Shown piece by piece: positions 1-5,522 of a DNA stretch of 10,907 nt. This stretch comes from an uncultured Clostridia bacterium (GTDB lineage Bacteria > Bacillota > Clostridia > Oscillospirales > Oscillospiraceae). The stretch covers positions 1 to 10,907 of the forward strand of contig CANDEH010000085.1 in the NCBI GenBank assembly GCA_947383645.1, written 5' to 3'. The position numbers and the translations under genes were made by a program. Within the stretch, counting starts at the first letter, position 1, and the number at the start of each line of letters is the position of its first letter. Below the pieces are notes generated by a model that saw nothing but the letters and a program-made list of their open reading frames with translations, did no database searches and was not told the origin of the DNA.

Positions 1-289
1 AGGTCCACGCCTCGCTCTCCGTCCGCAGGGAGAGCCACAGGTGGTCCTTGTAGGGGCCCCGGCCGAAGAGCCGCCGGGCGTCCCGGTAGATCCGGGAGAC
101 GTGGAGGTTCAGGCCCAGCCGGGGATAGGTTTCCGCCATGTAGGCGTAGAGGTCCTCCCCCAGGGCCTTCAGAGGCCGCTGGACCTGAAGGAGGTAGGTC
201 TGCTTGTTCTCCTCGAACCAGGCCCGGTCGTTGTTGAAGCGGATATTCCAGAGGAACTCCACCGTATCCTGCGTAAAGCCGGTAAACAT
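1..289 (-). CDS. DUF2461 family protein, N-terminal part (cut by window edge)
   Basis: The minus strand reads from ATG at 289-287 to the window edge with no stop, giving 96 residues of an incomplete protein. The start is supported by an AAGGAG ribosome binding site at about 299-293 and a promoter further upstream. The translation begins MFTGFTQDTVEFL, then NNDRAWFEENK, and later has VSRIYRDARRLFGRGPYKDH. This N-terminal FxxNNxxxWFxxNK followed by a SRIYRDxRF...PYK block is the pattern of the DUF2461 (TIGR02453) family, proteins of roughly 200-230 residues that are widespread in bacteria and have no assigned biochemical role. About half of the protein is missing. It is transcribed divergently from the iron-uptake genes, with no sign of a functional link. 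Family assignment is from memory of the motif; function is not inferred. Confidence 0.85.
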   Translation of the reverse strand, partial: MFTGFTQDTVEFLWNIRFNNDRAWFEENKQTYLLQVQRPLKALGEDLYAYMAETYPRLGLNLHVSRIYRDARRLFGRGPYKDHLWLSLRTESEAWT

Positions 290-322
290 AGCTGCTCCTT
301 TGCCGTCCTCCGGGAGATTTCG

Positions 323-337
323 GGGGCCTGCGGCCCC
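323..337 (-). other. Small hairpin in the DUF2461 5' leader
   Basis: A six-base-pair stem (GGGGCC/GGCCCC) with a three-base loop, GCA when read on the minus strand. It lies inside the predicted leader between the promoter and the ribosome binding site. No U-tract follows, so it is not a terminator. It may tune translation or mRNA stability. Confidence 0.4.
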
Positions 338-355
338 ACAGGGAGGAACGACCCC

Positions 356-383
356 ATTATACCGCTCTCCGGAAATTTTGCAA
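356..383 (-). promoter_or_regulatory. Promoter of the DUF2461 gene
   Basis: On the minus strand there is a perfect -10 TATAAT (361-356) and a -35 TTGCAA (383-378), separated by 16 bases. It faces the DUF2461 start codon and would give a leader of about 60 bases. Confidence 0.65.
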
Positions 384-458
384 TGATGATTTGTTTTGCG
401 GAGACTATGTTCCGCGCTTTGCCGCAGAAAATTTCTTCAAAAATTTCCATGCCGGGGC

Positions 459-488
459 TTGACAAAAGCGGTTAGTGTATGCTAACAT
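459..488 (+). promoter_or_regulatory. feoA promoter, overlapped by a putative operator
   Basis: A consensus -35 TTGACA (459-464) is followed after 18 bases by TAACAT (483-488, 4 of 6 matches). The first GTTAG-N6-CTAAC palindrome (471-486) sits in the spacer and runs into the -10, so a bound repressor would block RNA polymerase. No better -10 is visible at 17 bases. Confidence 0.65.
471..486. promoter_or_regulatory. Putative metal-repressor operator, copy 1
   Basis: An inverted repeat GTTAG-TGTATG-CTAAC inside the feoA promoter. The identical arms and six-base spacing recur at 497-512 and 1134-1149. The TTAG/CTAA half-sites resemble those of DtxR/IdeR/MntR-family regulators, but the spacing does not match the classic 19-base DtxR box, so the cognate regulator is inferred only. 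Confidence 0.65.
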
Positions 489-496
489 AGGCGGTG

Positions 497-512
497 GTTA
501 GAGGAAACTAAC
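497..512. promoter_or_regulatory. Putative metal-repressor operator, copy 2
   Basis: An inverted repeat GTTAG-AGGAAA-CTAAC, 26 bases centre to centre from copy 1 and therefore just downstream of the likely transcription start. Two boxes about 2.5 helical turns apart could bind two dimers cooperatively. Confidence 0.65.
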
Positions 513-563
513 TCAATCTTTGCCGGATAAATTGGAAAATACGAACAGATGGGAGGGACTGTT

Positions 564-782
564 ATGCCGTTGATATTGGCGGCAGCCGGGGAACCGATGG
601 CCATCCGCCGCATTGGCGGGCAGGTGGCGACCCGGAGCTTTTTGGAGAAGCTGGGCTTTGTAGCAGGGGCGACGGTGACGGTGATTGCCGCTGTCAGCGG
701 GAATGTTATTGTGCAGATCCGGGGGGGCCGCGTGGCCATCAGCCGGGAGATGGCGAGCAAAATTCTGGTATCATCGCCGTGA
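564..782 (+). CDS. feoA: FeoA domain protein (first of two)
   Basis: A 72-residue protein consisting of one FeoA (SH3-like beta-barrel) domain. FeoA proteins are small cytoplasmic partners of FeoB in ferrous iron uptake; they are thought to bind FeoB and modulate transport. Family features are the conserved hydrophobic beginning, the RxFLxxLGFxxGxxVTV turn at about residues 28-43, a GNVIVQIRGGRVAIS strand pair, and a final helix carrying EMASKI. I chose ATG 564 because a GGGAGGG ribosome binding site lies six bases upstream; an in-frame ATG at 549 has no such site. This copy lacks the typical GDP/LGDP turn of canonical FeoA that the next gene has, so the two paralogues are diverged rather than recently duplicated. 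It is the first gene of the iron operon and is preceded by two putative operators. Confidence 0.9.
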   Translation: MPLILAAAGEPMAIRRIGGQVATRSFLEKLGFVAGATVTVIAAVSGNVIVQIRGGRVAISREMASKILVSSP

Positions 783-815
783 GACGGCTGAGGCGCGTTG
801 ACTTGAGGCCTTTTC

Positions 816-834
816 CCGTCCCTTGCGGGGACGG
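816..834 (+). other. Hairpin between the two feoA genes
   Basis: A seven-base-pair stem (CCGTCCC/GGGACGG) with a five-base loop in the 91-base gap between the feoA genes. No T-tract follows, so it is unlikely to terminate; it may be an mRNA processing or stability element. Confidence 0.4.
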
Positions 835-873
835 CCGAGAGAAAACAAAATTTAACAGAGAGGAGAGAGCAAC

Positions 874-1095
874 ATGCGGACACTCAGAGAGGTAAAGGTG
901 GGCGACACCGTCACGGTGCGCCGGCTCTGCGGAGACGGCCCGGTGCGCCGGCGGATCATGGATATGGGCATCACCAGGGGTACGGAGATCTTTGTGCGCA
1001 AGGTGGCGCCCCTGGGGGACCCTGTGCAGATCCGTATACGGGGCTATGAGCTGAGCCTGCGCAAGGCCGACGCTGAGATGATTGAGGTGGATTGA
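874..1095 (+). CDS. feoA: FeoA domain protein (second, canonical)
   Basis: A 73-residue single-domain FeoA protein, the usual size for the family. It has the canonical order of elements: a VGDTVTVRRL strand, RRRIMDMGITRGTEI (the R-L/M-DMGI-G turn, about residues 25-39), APLGDPVQIRIRGYELSLR (the GDP turn and following strands), and KADAEMIEV. In the cell it would act on the cytoplasmic side of FeoB. A GAGGAGAGAG ribosome binding site lies seven to ten bases before the ATG. It is transcribed with the first feoA, and a weak terminator separates it from feoB. Having two FeoA paralogues ahead of feoB is a common arrangement in gut clostridia, where one may interact with the FeoB G domain and the other may serve a different partner; that division of labour is inference. 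Confidence 0.95.
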   Translation: MRTLREVKVGDTVTVRRLCGDGPVRRRIMDMGITRGTEIFVRKVAPLGDPVQIRIRGYELSLRKADAEMIEVD

Positions 1096-1101
1096 GCGCT
1101 C

Positions 1102-1123
1102 CGGGCGGGGAGGCCCGTTTTTT
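1102..1123 (+). terminator. Weak intrinsic terminator or attenuator before feoB
   Basis: A five-base-pair GC stem (CGGGC/GCCCG, loop of six) followed directly by six Ts, seven bases after the second feoA stop. The short stem suggests partial termination, so feoB would be expressed below the feoA genes or need its own promoter. Confidence 0.6.
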
Positions 1124-1133
1124 GGGGCAGGGG

Positions 1134-1149
1134 GTTAGCGAAGGCTAAC
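1134..1149. promoter_or_regulatory. Putative metal-repressor operator, copy 3 (feoB)
   Basis: An inverted repeat GTTAG-CGAAGG-CTAAC, extended to six-base arms (GTTAGC/GCTAAC) around GAAG, about 55 bases before the feoB start and just after the terminator. It suggests separate control of feoB. I could not define convincing -35/-10 boxes for a feoB promoter here. Confidence 0.65.
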
Positions 1150-1206
1150 TGCTGCTGTTTGCCAAACCAGACGTAAAAAAATAACAGAGTAAGGAGGAAG
1201 ATCGTG

Positions 1207-3555
1207 ATGGTACGGGTTGCATTGGCGGGGAATCCCAACTGCGGGAAGACCACGCTGTTTAACGCCCTCACCGGTTCCAGCCAGTTTGTGGGGAACTGGC
1301 CCGGCGTAACGGTGGAAAAGAAGGAGGGCCGTCTGAAGGGGCATACGGATGTGGTCGTTGTGGACCTGCCGGGGATCTACTCCCTGTCGCCCTATACCCT
1401 GGAGGAGGTCATTGCAAGGGACTATCTGGTGAATGAGCGGCCGGATGTGATATTGAATATTGTAGACGGCGCCAATCTGGAGCGGAATCTCTATCTGACC
1501 ACCCAGCTGACGGAGATGGGCATCCCGGTGGTGGTGGCCGTCAACATGATGGATGTGGTGGAGCGCAGCGGCGACCGGATTGACGCTGACGCCCTGGGCA
1601 GAGAGCTGGGGTGCGCTGTGTGCGCCGTCTCCGCCCTGAAGAACACCGGTGTGGCCGAGGCGGCGGATCTGGCCGTGTCCGCAGCCGGCGGCGGAACCGT
1701 CCTCCAGCACACCTTCAGCGACAGTGTGGAGCACGCTCTGGCCCATATCAGGGAGTACGCCCTCCAAGGCGTTCCCGAGGAGCGGCAGCGGTGGTACGCC
1801 ATCAAAATTTTCGAGCGGGACGCGAGGGCCGTCGCTCAACTGGGCCTCAGCCAGGCGGACATGGCCCGTCTGGAGGGGGACATCGCCGCCTGCGAGCATG
1901 AGATGGACGACAGCGCCGAGTCCATCATCACTGCGGAGCGCTACGGCTGGATCGCCTCCATCGTGGACAGCTGCTGCCGGAGGAAGCAGACCGGGCGGCT
2001 GAGTGTCTCGGACAGGATCGACAGGGTTGTCACCAACCGGATTTTGGCGCTGCCTATCTTTGCTGCGGTGATGTTCCTGGTCTACGCCGTGGCCATGGGC
2101 GGCTGGACGGTGTCCCTCGGCACCGCCGCCACGGACTGGGCCAACGACGGGCTCTTCGGGGAGGGCTGGTTCCTCTCCGGCGGCGAGGGCTACGAGGAGG
2201 CTGTCGGGGCCTACGAGGAGGCCGCCGTCGTTATCGAGGCCTACGAGGCCGGGGAGAGCGCCGCCTACCTCTTCGACGCGGACAGCGGTGAGAGCACGGC
2301 CGTCCCCGTGGACAAGGCGGCCTATACCGCGGCGCTGGAGGTTCCCGAGCCGGACCCCGCCGGCTACGGGCACTGGGTGAACAGCATCCCTGTGGCGGTG
2401 GGCGGCTGGCTGGAGCGGGCCGGCTGCGCCGACTGGCTCAGCGGACTGATTGTGGACGGTATCATCGGCGGCGTGGGGGCGGTGCTGGGCTTTGTGCCCC
2501 AGATGCTGGTGCTGTTTCTGCTGCTGTGCGTCCTGGAGGATTGCGGCTACATGGCCCGCATCGCCTTCATCATGGACCGGATCTTTCGCCGCTTCGGCCT
2601 CTCCGGCAAGAGCTTCATCCCCATGCTGGTGGCCACCGGCTGCGGTGTCCCCGGCATCATGGCCTCCCGCACCATTGAGCAGGAGCGGGACCGGCGGATG
2701 ACCGTTATGACCACCGGCTTCATCCCCTGCGGGGCCAAGATGCCCATCATCTTCCTGTTCGCCGGGACTCTGTTCGGCGGTTCGGCCTGGGTGGCCGCGT
2801 CGGCGTTCTTCATCGGCATCGCCGCGGTGGTGATCTCCGGCATCCTGCTGAAGAAGACCCGGGCCTTCGCCGGGGAGAGCGCGCCCTTCGTCATGGAGCT
2901 TCCCGCCTACCACGCCCCCGCATTGGGAAACGTGCTGCGGGGCACCTGGGAGCGGGGCTGGTCCTTCATCAGGCGGGCCGGTACGGTGATCCTTCTCAGC
3001 TCCGTGGCGCTGTGGTTCCTCCAGGGCTTCGGCTTCGGGCCCGACGGCTTCGGCATGGTGGCCGACAACAACCGCTCCCTGCTGGCCGTAATCGGCGGCG
3101 CGGTGTGCTGGCTCTTTGCGCCGTTGGGCTTCGGCACCTGGCAGGCCACCGTGGGCACAGTTACCGGCCTCATCGCCAAGGAGAACGTGGTCAGCACCAT
3201 GCAGATTCTCTATCCGGGGGACCTGACGGCCAACATCGCGGCGGTGTTTACCGGCCTCTCCGCCTCCGCCTTTATGACGTTTAATCTCCTCTGCGCCCCC
3301 TGCTTCGCCGCCATGGGCGCCATCCGGCGGGAGATGAACAGTCCCTGGTGGACGCTGGCGGCCATCGGCTACATGTGCGGCTTTGCCTACGCGGTGTCGC
3401 TGATCGTCTATCAGCTGGGCGGCCTTGTCACCGGGGAGCTGACCTTCAGCGCGTTCACCGTGCTGGCGGTCCTGGCGCTGGCGGGCCTTCTGTACCTGCT
3501 GCTGCGGCCCGGCCGGGCAGACCGGATTCCTGCCGCCGCTCCGGCGGGCGCGTAA
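1207..3555 (+). CDS. feoB: Ferrous iron transport protein B (GTPase-permease)
   Basis: A 782-residue inner-membrane Fe2+ transporter. The cytoplasmic N-terminal G domain shows G1 GNPNCGKTT (residues 8-16), the switch I region GVTVEKKEG (33-41), G3 DLPG (53-56), G4 NMMD (113-116) and G5 SALKNTG (142-148). A helical linker to about residue 275 follows. The membrane part begins near residue 278 and contains the FeoB hallmarks GFVPQM (428-433), EDCGYMARIAF (444-454), the cysteine motif GCGVPG (478-483, C479), FIPCGAKMP (506-513) and a second cysteine motif LLCAPC (694-699). Between the first and second membrane segments (about 311-395) is a Glu/Ala/Tyr-rich soluble loop of some 80 residues. An AGGAGG site at 1192-1197 fits ATG 1207; a GTG three bases earlier is the only nearby alternative. 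The gene lies downstream of two feoA genes, has its own putative operator, and is followed after 12 bases by a FeoB-associated protein. Confidence 0.97.
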   Translation: MVRVALAGNPNCGKTTLFNALTGSSQFVGNWPGVTVEKKEGRLKGHTDVVVVDLPGIYSLSPYTLEEVIARDYLVNERPDVILNIVDGANLERNLYLTTQLTEMGIPVVVAVNMMDVVERSGDRIDADALGRELGCAVCAVSALKNTGVAEAADLAVSAAGGGTVLQHTFSDSVEHALAHIREYALQGVPEERQRWYAIKIFERDARAVAQLGLSQADMARLEGDIAACEHEMDDSAESIITAERYGWIASIVDSCCRRKQTGRLSVSDRIDRVVTNRILALPIFAAVMFLVYAVAMGGWTVSLGTAATDWANDGLFGEGWFLSGGEGYEEAVGAYEEAAVVIEAYEAGESAAYLFDADSGESTAVPVDKAAYTAALEVPEPDPAGYGHWVNSIPVAVGGWLERAGCADWLSGLIVDGIIGGVGAVLGFVPQMLVLFLLLCVLEDCGYMARIAFIMDRIFRRFGLSGKSFIPMLVATGCGVPGIMASRTIEQERDRRMTVMTTGFIPCGAKMPIIFLFAGTLFGGSAWVAASAFFIGIAAVVISGILLKKTRAFAGESAPFVMELPAYHAPALGNVLRGTWERGWSFIRRAGTVILLSSVALWFLQGFGFGPDGFGMVADNNRSLLAVIGGAVCWLFAPLGFGTWQATVGTVTGLIAKENVVSTMQILYPGDLTANIAAVFTGLSASAFMTFNLLCAPCFAAMGAIRREMNSPWWTLAAIGYMCGFAYAVSLIVYQLGGLVTGELTFSAFTVLAVLALAGLLYLLLRPGRADRIPAAAPAGA

Positions 3556-3567
3556 GGGGGGTGCGGG

Positions 3568-3744
3568 ATGGTCTGGGTACAGGAAAATCTTGCCTCTCTG
3601 GCGGTGGGTCTGGTTTTGCTGGCGGTGCTGGCGGCCGTTGCCGTCTCCATGGCGCGGAACCGGAGGGCCGGAAAGTCCGGCTGTGGCTGCGGCTGTGAGC
3701 ACTGCGCCAACCGCGGCTTCTGCCACCCGCCGAAGAAGTCCTGA
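3568..3744 (+). CDS. FeoB-associated Cys-rich membrane protein
   Basis: A 58-residue protein starting 12 bases after the feoB stop, preceded by an AAGGGGGG ribosome binding site at the feoB end. Residues 8-27 form one hydrophobic membrane segment (LASLAVGLVLLAVLAAVAVS). A basic stretch (RNRRAGK) follows, and then a cysteine cluster CGCGCEHC with a fifth cysteine (C39, C41, C43, C46, C52). This is the standard layout of the FeoB-associated Cys-rich (FeoB-assoc) family found after feoB in Firmicutes. The positive-inside rule puts the Cys tail in the cytoplasm, where it could bind Fe2+ or an Fe-S cluster as iron emerges from FeoB; this role is inferred, not proven for the family. It is the last gene of the iron locus. 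Confidence 0.9.
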   Translation: MVWVQENLASLAVGLVLLAVLAAVAVSMARNRRAGKSGCGCGCEHCANRGFCHPPKKS

Positions 3745-3773
3745 CGCACATTCTTCTTTCTCATTTTTCTCAT

Positions 3774-3815
3774 ACGTCCAGGGCCTCCGGCAGTGCCGCC
3801 GGAGGCCCTGGACGT
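3774..3815. repeat. Perfect 18-bp hairpin between the iron locus and the next operon
   Basis: Two perfectly complementary 18-base arms (3774-3791 and 3798-3815) around a six-base loop, 30 bases after the iron locus. Neither strand has a T-tract following the stem: the plus side continues with GCGGTATCGG, while the T-rich run lies upstream. It is placed like a terminator but lacks the canonical tail, so its mode of action is uncertain. Confidence 0.75.
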
Positions 3816-3848
3816 GCGGTATCGGAAGGGGATTTTGTCGAAAAAGGC

Positions 3849-3877
3849 TGGACGAATGACCCAAATTGTGGTAGTAT
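3849..3877 (+). promoter_or_regulatory. Promoter of the three-gene cassette
   Basis: An extended -10 (TGG then TAGTAT at 3872-3877) lies 17 bases after a weak -35 TGGACG (3849-3854), about 60 bases before the first start codon of the cassette. Confidence 0.5.
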
Positions 3878-3939
3878 GCTTACGGAGCCCCCGTTGTTTG
3901 CCGACTTTTGGGGAGAACAGAGTGGAAAGGAGTGCTGTT

Positions 3940-4356
3940 ATGGCTAAAGCGGTTTCCTTCGTCATATGCGATTCCATCCAGAACGTGCCCGGCCCGCAGG
4001 GGGAGCTGGTACCCACTATTGTGGCGCCGCAGATCGCGCTCCGGCCGCAGTTCATTCCGAGCTATTTCTCCTTTGCGATGGCGCTGGGCGTCTCGGATAT
4101 TGACCTGCGGGCGGAAAACCGGATGCGCCTTGTGATCCTGAACCCGGAGGGGGAGAGCATCCACGACACGGGGGACAGCGCCCTTCCGCAGGTGGAGGAT
4201 CAGGATGTGCTGCCCAGGGGGTACCAGGGGTTTATAGCCAATATGGACATCCGGAACCTGGCGATCCTCTCTGAGGGGGAGTACAAATTCGTATTCTATG
4301 TGAATGGCGACTGCATCGGGGAGTACGGCGTTCCCATTTTTAAGAGGGCGATGTGA
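3940..4356 (+). CDS. DUF6941-like protein, cassette gene 1
   Basis: A 138-residue protein beginning MAKAVSFVICDSIQ at an ATG with a GGAAAGGA ribosome binding site nine to ten bases upstream. It looks all-beta and cytoplasmic, with no signal peptide or membrane segment. The order of its elements (an FVICDS opening strand, a central RMRLVILNPEGESI strand pair, an NMDIRNLAI strand, then SEGEYKFVFYVNGDCIGEYGVPIF) resembles the uncharacterised DUF6941 family, in which a short CD motif near the N-terminus is followed by a GxYxFxxxVDG hairpin near the C-terminus. I place it there from memory of the pattern. It is the first gene of a tight operon: its TGA overlaps the ATG of the next gene by one base, implying translational coupling. 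Function is unknown. The strict linkage to two other unknowns suggests all three act together. Confidence 0.75.
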   Translation: MAKAVSFVICDSIQNVPGPQGELVPTIVAPQIALRPQFIPSYFSFAMALGVSDIDLRAENRMRLVILNPEGESIHDTGDSALPQVEDQDVLPRGYQGFIANMDIRNLAILSEGEYKFVFYVNGDCIGEYGVPIFKRAM

Positions 4357-4946
4357 TGTTTACGATTACTACGACGGCGGAGACCTCCGCCGCCAGACCG
4401 GTCAGCCGGCCGGCGGTGACAAGAGCCGTGGCGAGAACGGTGTGCACGGTGGGAATTGTCGTGCTGGTGACGGCGAATGCCGCGGCGCTGGAGGTTTCGC
4501 AAAAGACAAATACCGGGATGCCTCCCCTCGTTTCGACAAGCCATACGTCCAATCTCAGGTATAATGGAAATATCAGTATCATGTGGGATGGTATTTCTGC
4601 AATGACGCCTGAGATCGCAAACAGCCTGCTGCGGATCGAGGAGATTGAGCGGCTGGCCGACGGCTGGAACGGCAACGGCGCGCCGGCCTTCTCCAAGGCG
4701 CTGGTCAACGCGGCCAGGGCGCTGGTCTGCACGCTCTCCGTGCAGCCGGTCGTTCTGCCCACGGCCAGAGACAGCATTCAGATGGAGTACGAGAAGGAGA
4801 ACGGCGACTACCTGGAGCTGGAGCTGTTTGAAGGCGGGCGGCTGAAGGTATTCACCTATACGCACGACGGCGCGGCGGAGACAAAAGAGATCCCTGTCTC
4901 CGCGGCCAATAAGGTGGTCTGTGATTTTTATGGACGCGTCATTTGA
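4356..4946 (+). CDS. Unknown protein with DGWNGNGA motif, cassette gene 2
   Basis: A 196-residue protein of unknown function. The start ATG (4356) overlaps the preceding stop (TGATG); a GTG one codon earlier is possible. Residues 1-25 are rich in Thr, Ala and Arg. Residues 26-45 are hydrophobic (ARTVCTVGIVVLVTANAAAL). The conserved-looking part begins near residue 85: a helix (IANSLLRIEEIERL), the motif ADGWNGNGAPAFS (101-113), a helix with NAARAL, then LPTARDSIQMEYE and DYLELELFEGGRLKVFTYT, which read as a beta sheet. A similar GWxGxGA-P...PT..G.I..EW...L.L.I pattern occurs in uncharacterised bacterial proteins. An internal ATG (4582, residue 76) could start a shorter form without the unusual N-terminus, but has no good ribosome binding site. 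Its last 17 bases overlap the third gene. No catalytic residues can be named. Confidence 0.75.
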   Translation: MFTITTTAETSAARPVSRPAVTRAVARTVCTVGIVVLVTANAAALEVSQKTNTGMPPLVSTSHTSNLRYNGNISIMWDGISAMTPEIANSLLRIEEIERLADGWNGNGAPAFSKALVNAARALVCTLSVQPVVLPTARDSIQMEYEKENGDYLELELFEGGRLKVFTYTHDGAAETKEIPVSAANKVVCDFYGRVI

Positions 4947-5316
4947 TGATAGAGAAGAGCTGCTGCGGGCCGTGTGGCCGCCCGACCGCCGGCCGGACTT
5001 CTGGGTCAACGGCAGGCTCTCCAGCGCGGCGCTGAAGGATAAGCGGGGCCTGTCCGTGGACAGGACGTTCAACCGGTCGCTGGATGACGCCGTGGCGTTT
5101 ATGCGGACGCGGCTCCAGGGGCGTATTGTCGTCCTCCCGGTCTCCCTGTGCCTTTCGGTGCAGGCTTGCCTGTGGTACCGGCCCTCCGCGGGCAACGCGT
5201 ACCACAGCGAAATCCACGGCAGCGAGACGGAGATCGAACTCAGTGATGTGCAGGCGCTGCTGCTGGCAAGGGCGGCGGAGCTGGTGTTTGAGCCCGATCC
5301 CTCGTACCAGGTATGA
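4930..5316 (+). CDS. Unknown protein with SSAALKDK and HSEIH motifs, cassette gene 3
   Basis: A 128-residue soluble protein of unknown function. It starts at ATG 4930 within the end of the previous gene, with AAGGTGG (4911-4917) as a distant ribosome binding site; GTG 4921 is an in-frame alternative but lies too close to that site. Visible motifs are ELLRAVWP (10-17), GRLSSAALKDKRGLSVDR (28-45), a helix with DDAVAFMRTRLQGR, hydrophobic strands VVLPVSLCLSVQACLWYRP, NAYHSEIHGSE (89-99), and LSDVQALLLARAAELV at the C-terminus. The blocks are typical of a compact enzyme fold, and charged and polar residues in the motifs (R13, S31-S32, H92, E94, H96) are candidate active-site residues. An Arg...Ser...Glu order is loosely reminiscent of ADP-ribosyltransferase-like folds, but this is speculation. 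A strong terminator follows, closing the three-gene cassette. Confidence 0.75.
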   Translation: MDASFDDREELLRAVWPPDRRPDFWVNGRLSSAALKDKRGLSVDRTFNRSLDDAVAFMRTRLQGRIVVLPVSLCLSVQACLWYRPSAGNAYHSEIHGSETEIELSDVQALLLARAAELVFEPDPSYQV

Positions 5317-5363
5317 GATGCAGGCTGCTGGTCCGCGGCGCGGATGGAATGAAATGAAAAGGA

Positions 5364-5409
5364 CACAGCCGGCCCGGGGCAGAGCGCCCCGGACCGGCTG
5401 TGCGTTTTT
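5364..5409 (+). terminator. Strong intrinsic terminator of the three-gene cassette
   Basis: Two 17-base arms (5364-5380 and 5386-5402) pair with a single C-A mismatch around a five-base loop, followed after CG by five Ts (5405-5409). It lies 48 bases after the last stop of the cassette. Confidence 0.92.
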
Positions 5410-5451
5410 CCCGCACCGTTTCGTCCTTGGCAGAAAATTTTTCGAACCCCC

Positions 5452-5480
5452 TTGACAACTGTGTATATAGCGTATATACT
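5452..5480 (+). promoter_or_regulatory. Promoter of the GntR/ABC operon
   Basis: A consensus -35 TTGACA (5452-5457), a 17-base spacer and a near-consensus -10 TATACT (5475-5480). This is the strongest promoter in the window by sequence. Two inverted repeats overlap it, consistent with tight repression. Confidence 0.88.
5463..5479. promoter_or_regulatory. Inverted repeat in the promoter spacer (putative GntR operator)
   Basis: A perfect repeat GTATATA-GCG-TATATAC covering the spacer and most of the -10. YtrA-type regulators usually repress their own operon from such a position. Confidence 0.6.
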
Positions 5481-5502
5481 GTAAACATCGAATATGTACA
5501 GT
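5478..5502. promoter_or_regulatory. Second inverted repeat at the transcription start (putative operator)
   Basis: ACTGTA and TACAGT form the outer arms, with ACAT/ATGT inside, offset by one base. It spans the likely transcription start and is a second candidate binding site for the regulator encoded just downstream. Confidence 0.5.
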
Positions 5503-5522
5503 TCGAGTGATTGAGGTACCTT

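Noticed and set aside
41..475. A plus-strand open frame at the window start
   Set aside because: Antisense to the DUF2461 gene and its promoter; translation has no domain and no ribosome binding site.
459..512. Classic 19-base DtxR/IdeR box at the feoA promoter
   Set aside because: The half-sites are similar but the spacing (GTTAG-N6-CTAAC) does not fit the consensus, so I describe it as a separate operator type.
1135..3864. A 909-residue open frame on the minus strand opposite feoB
   Set aside because: It is a GC-driven shadow: low-complexity His/Gly/Arg/Pro-rich translation, no ribosome binding site, and it lies fully against the clearly coding feoB.
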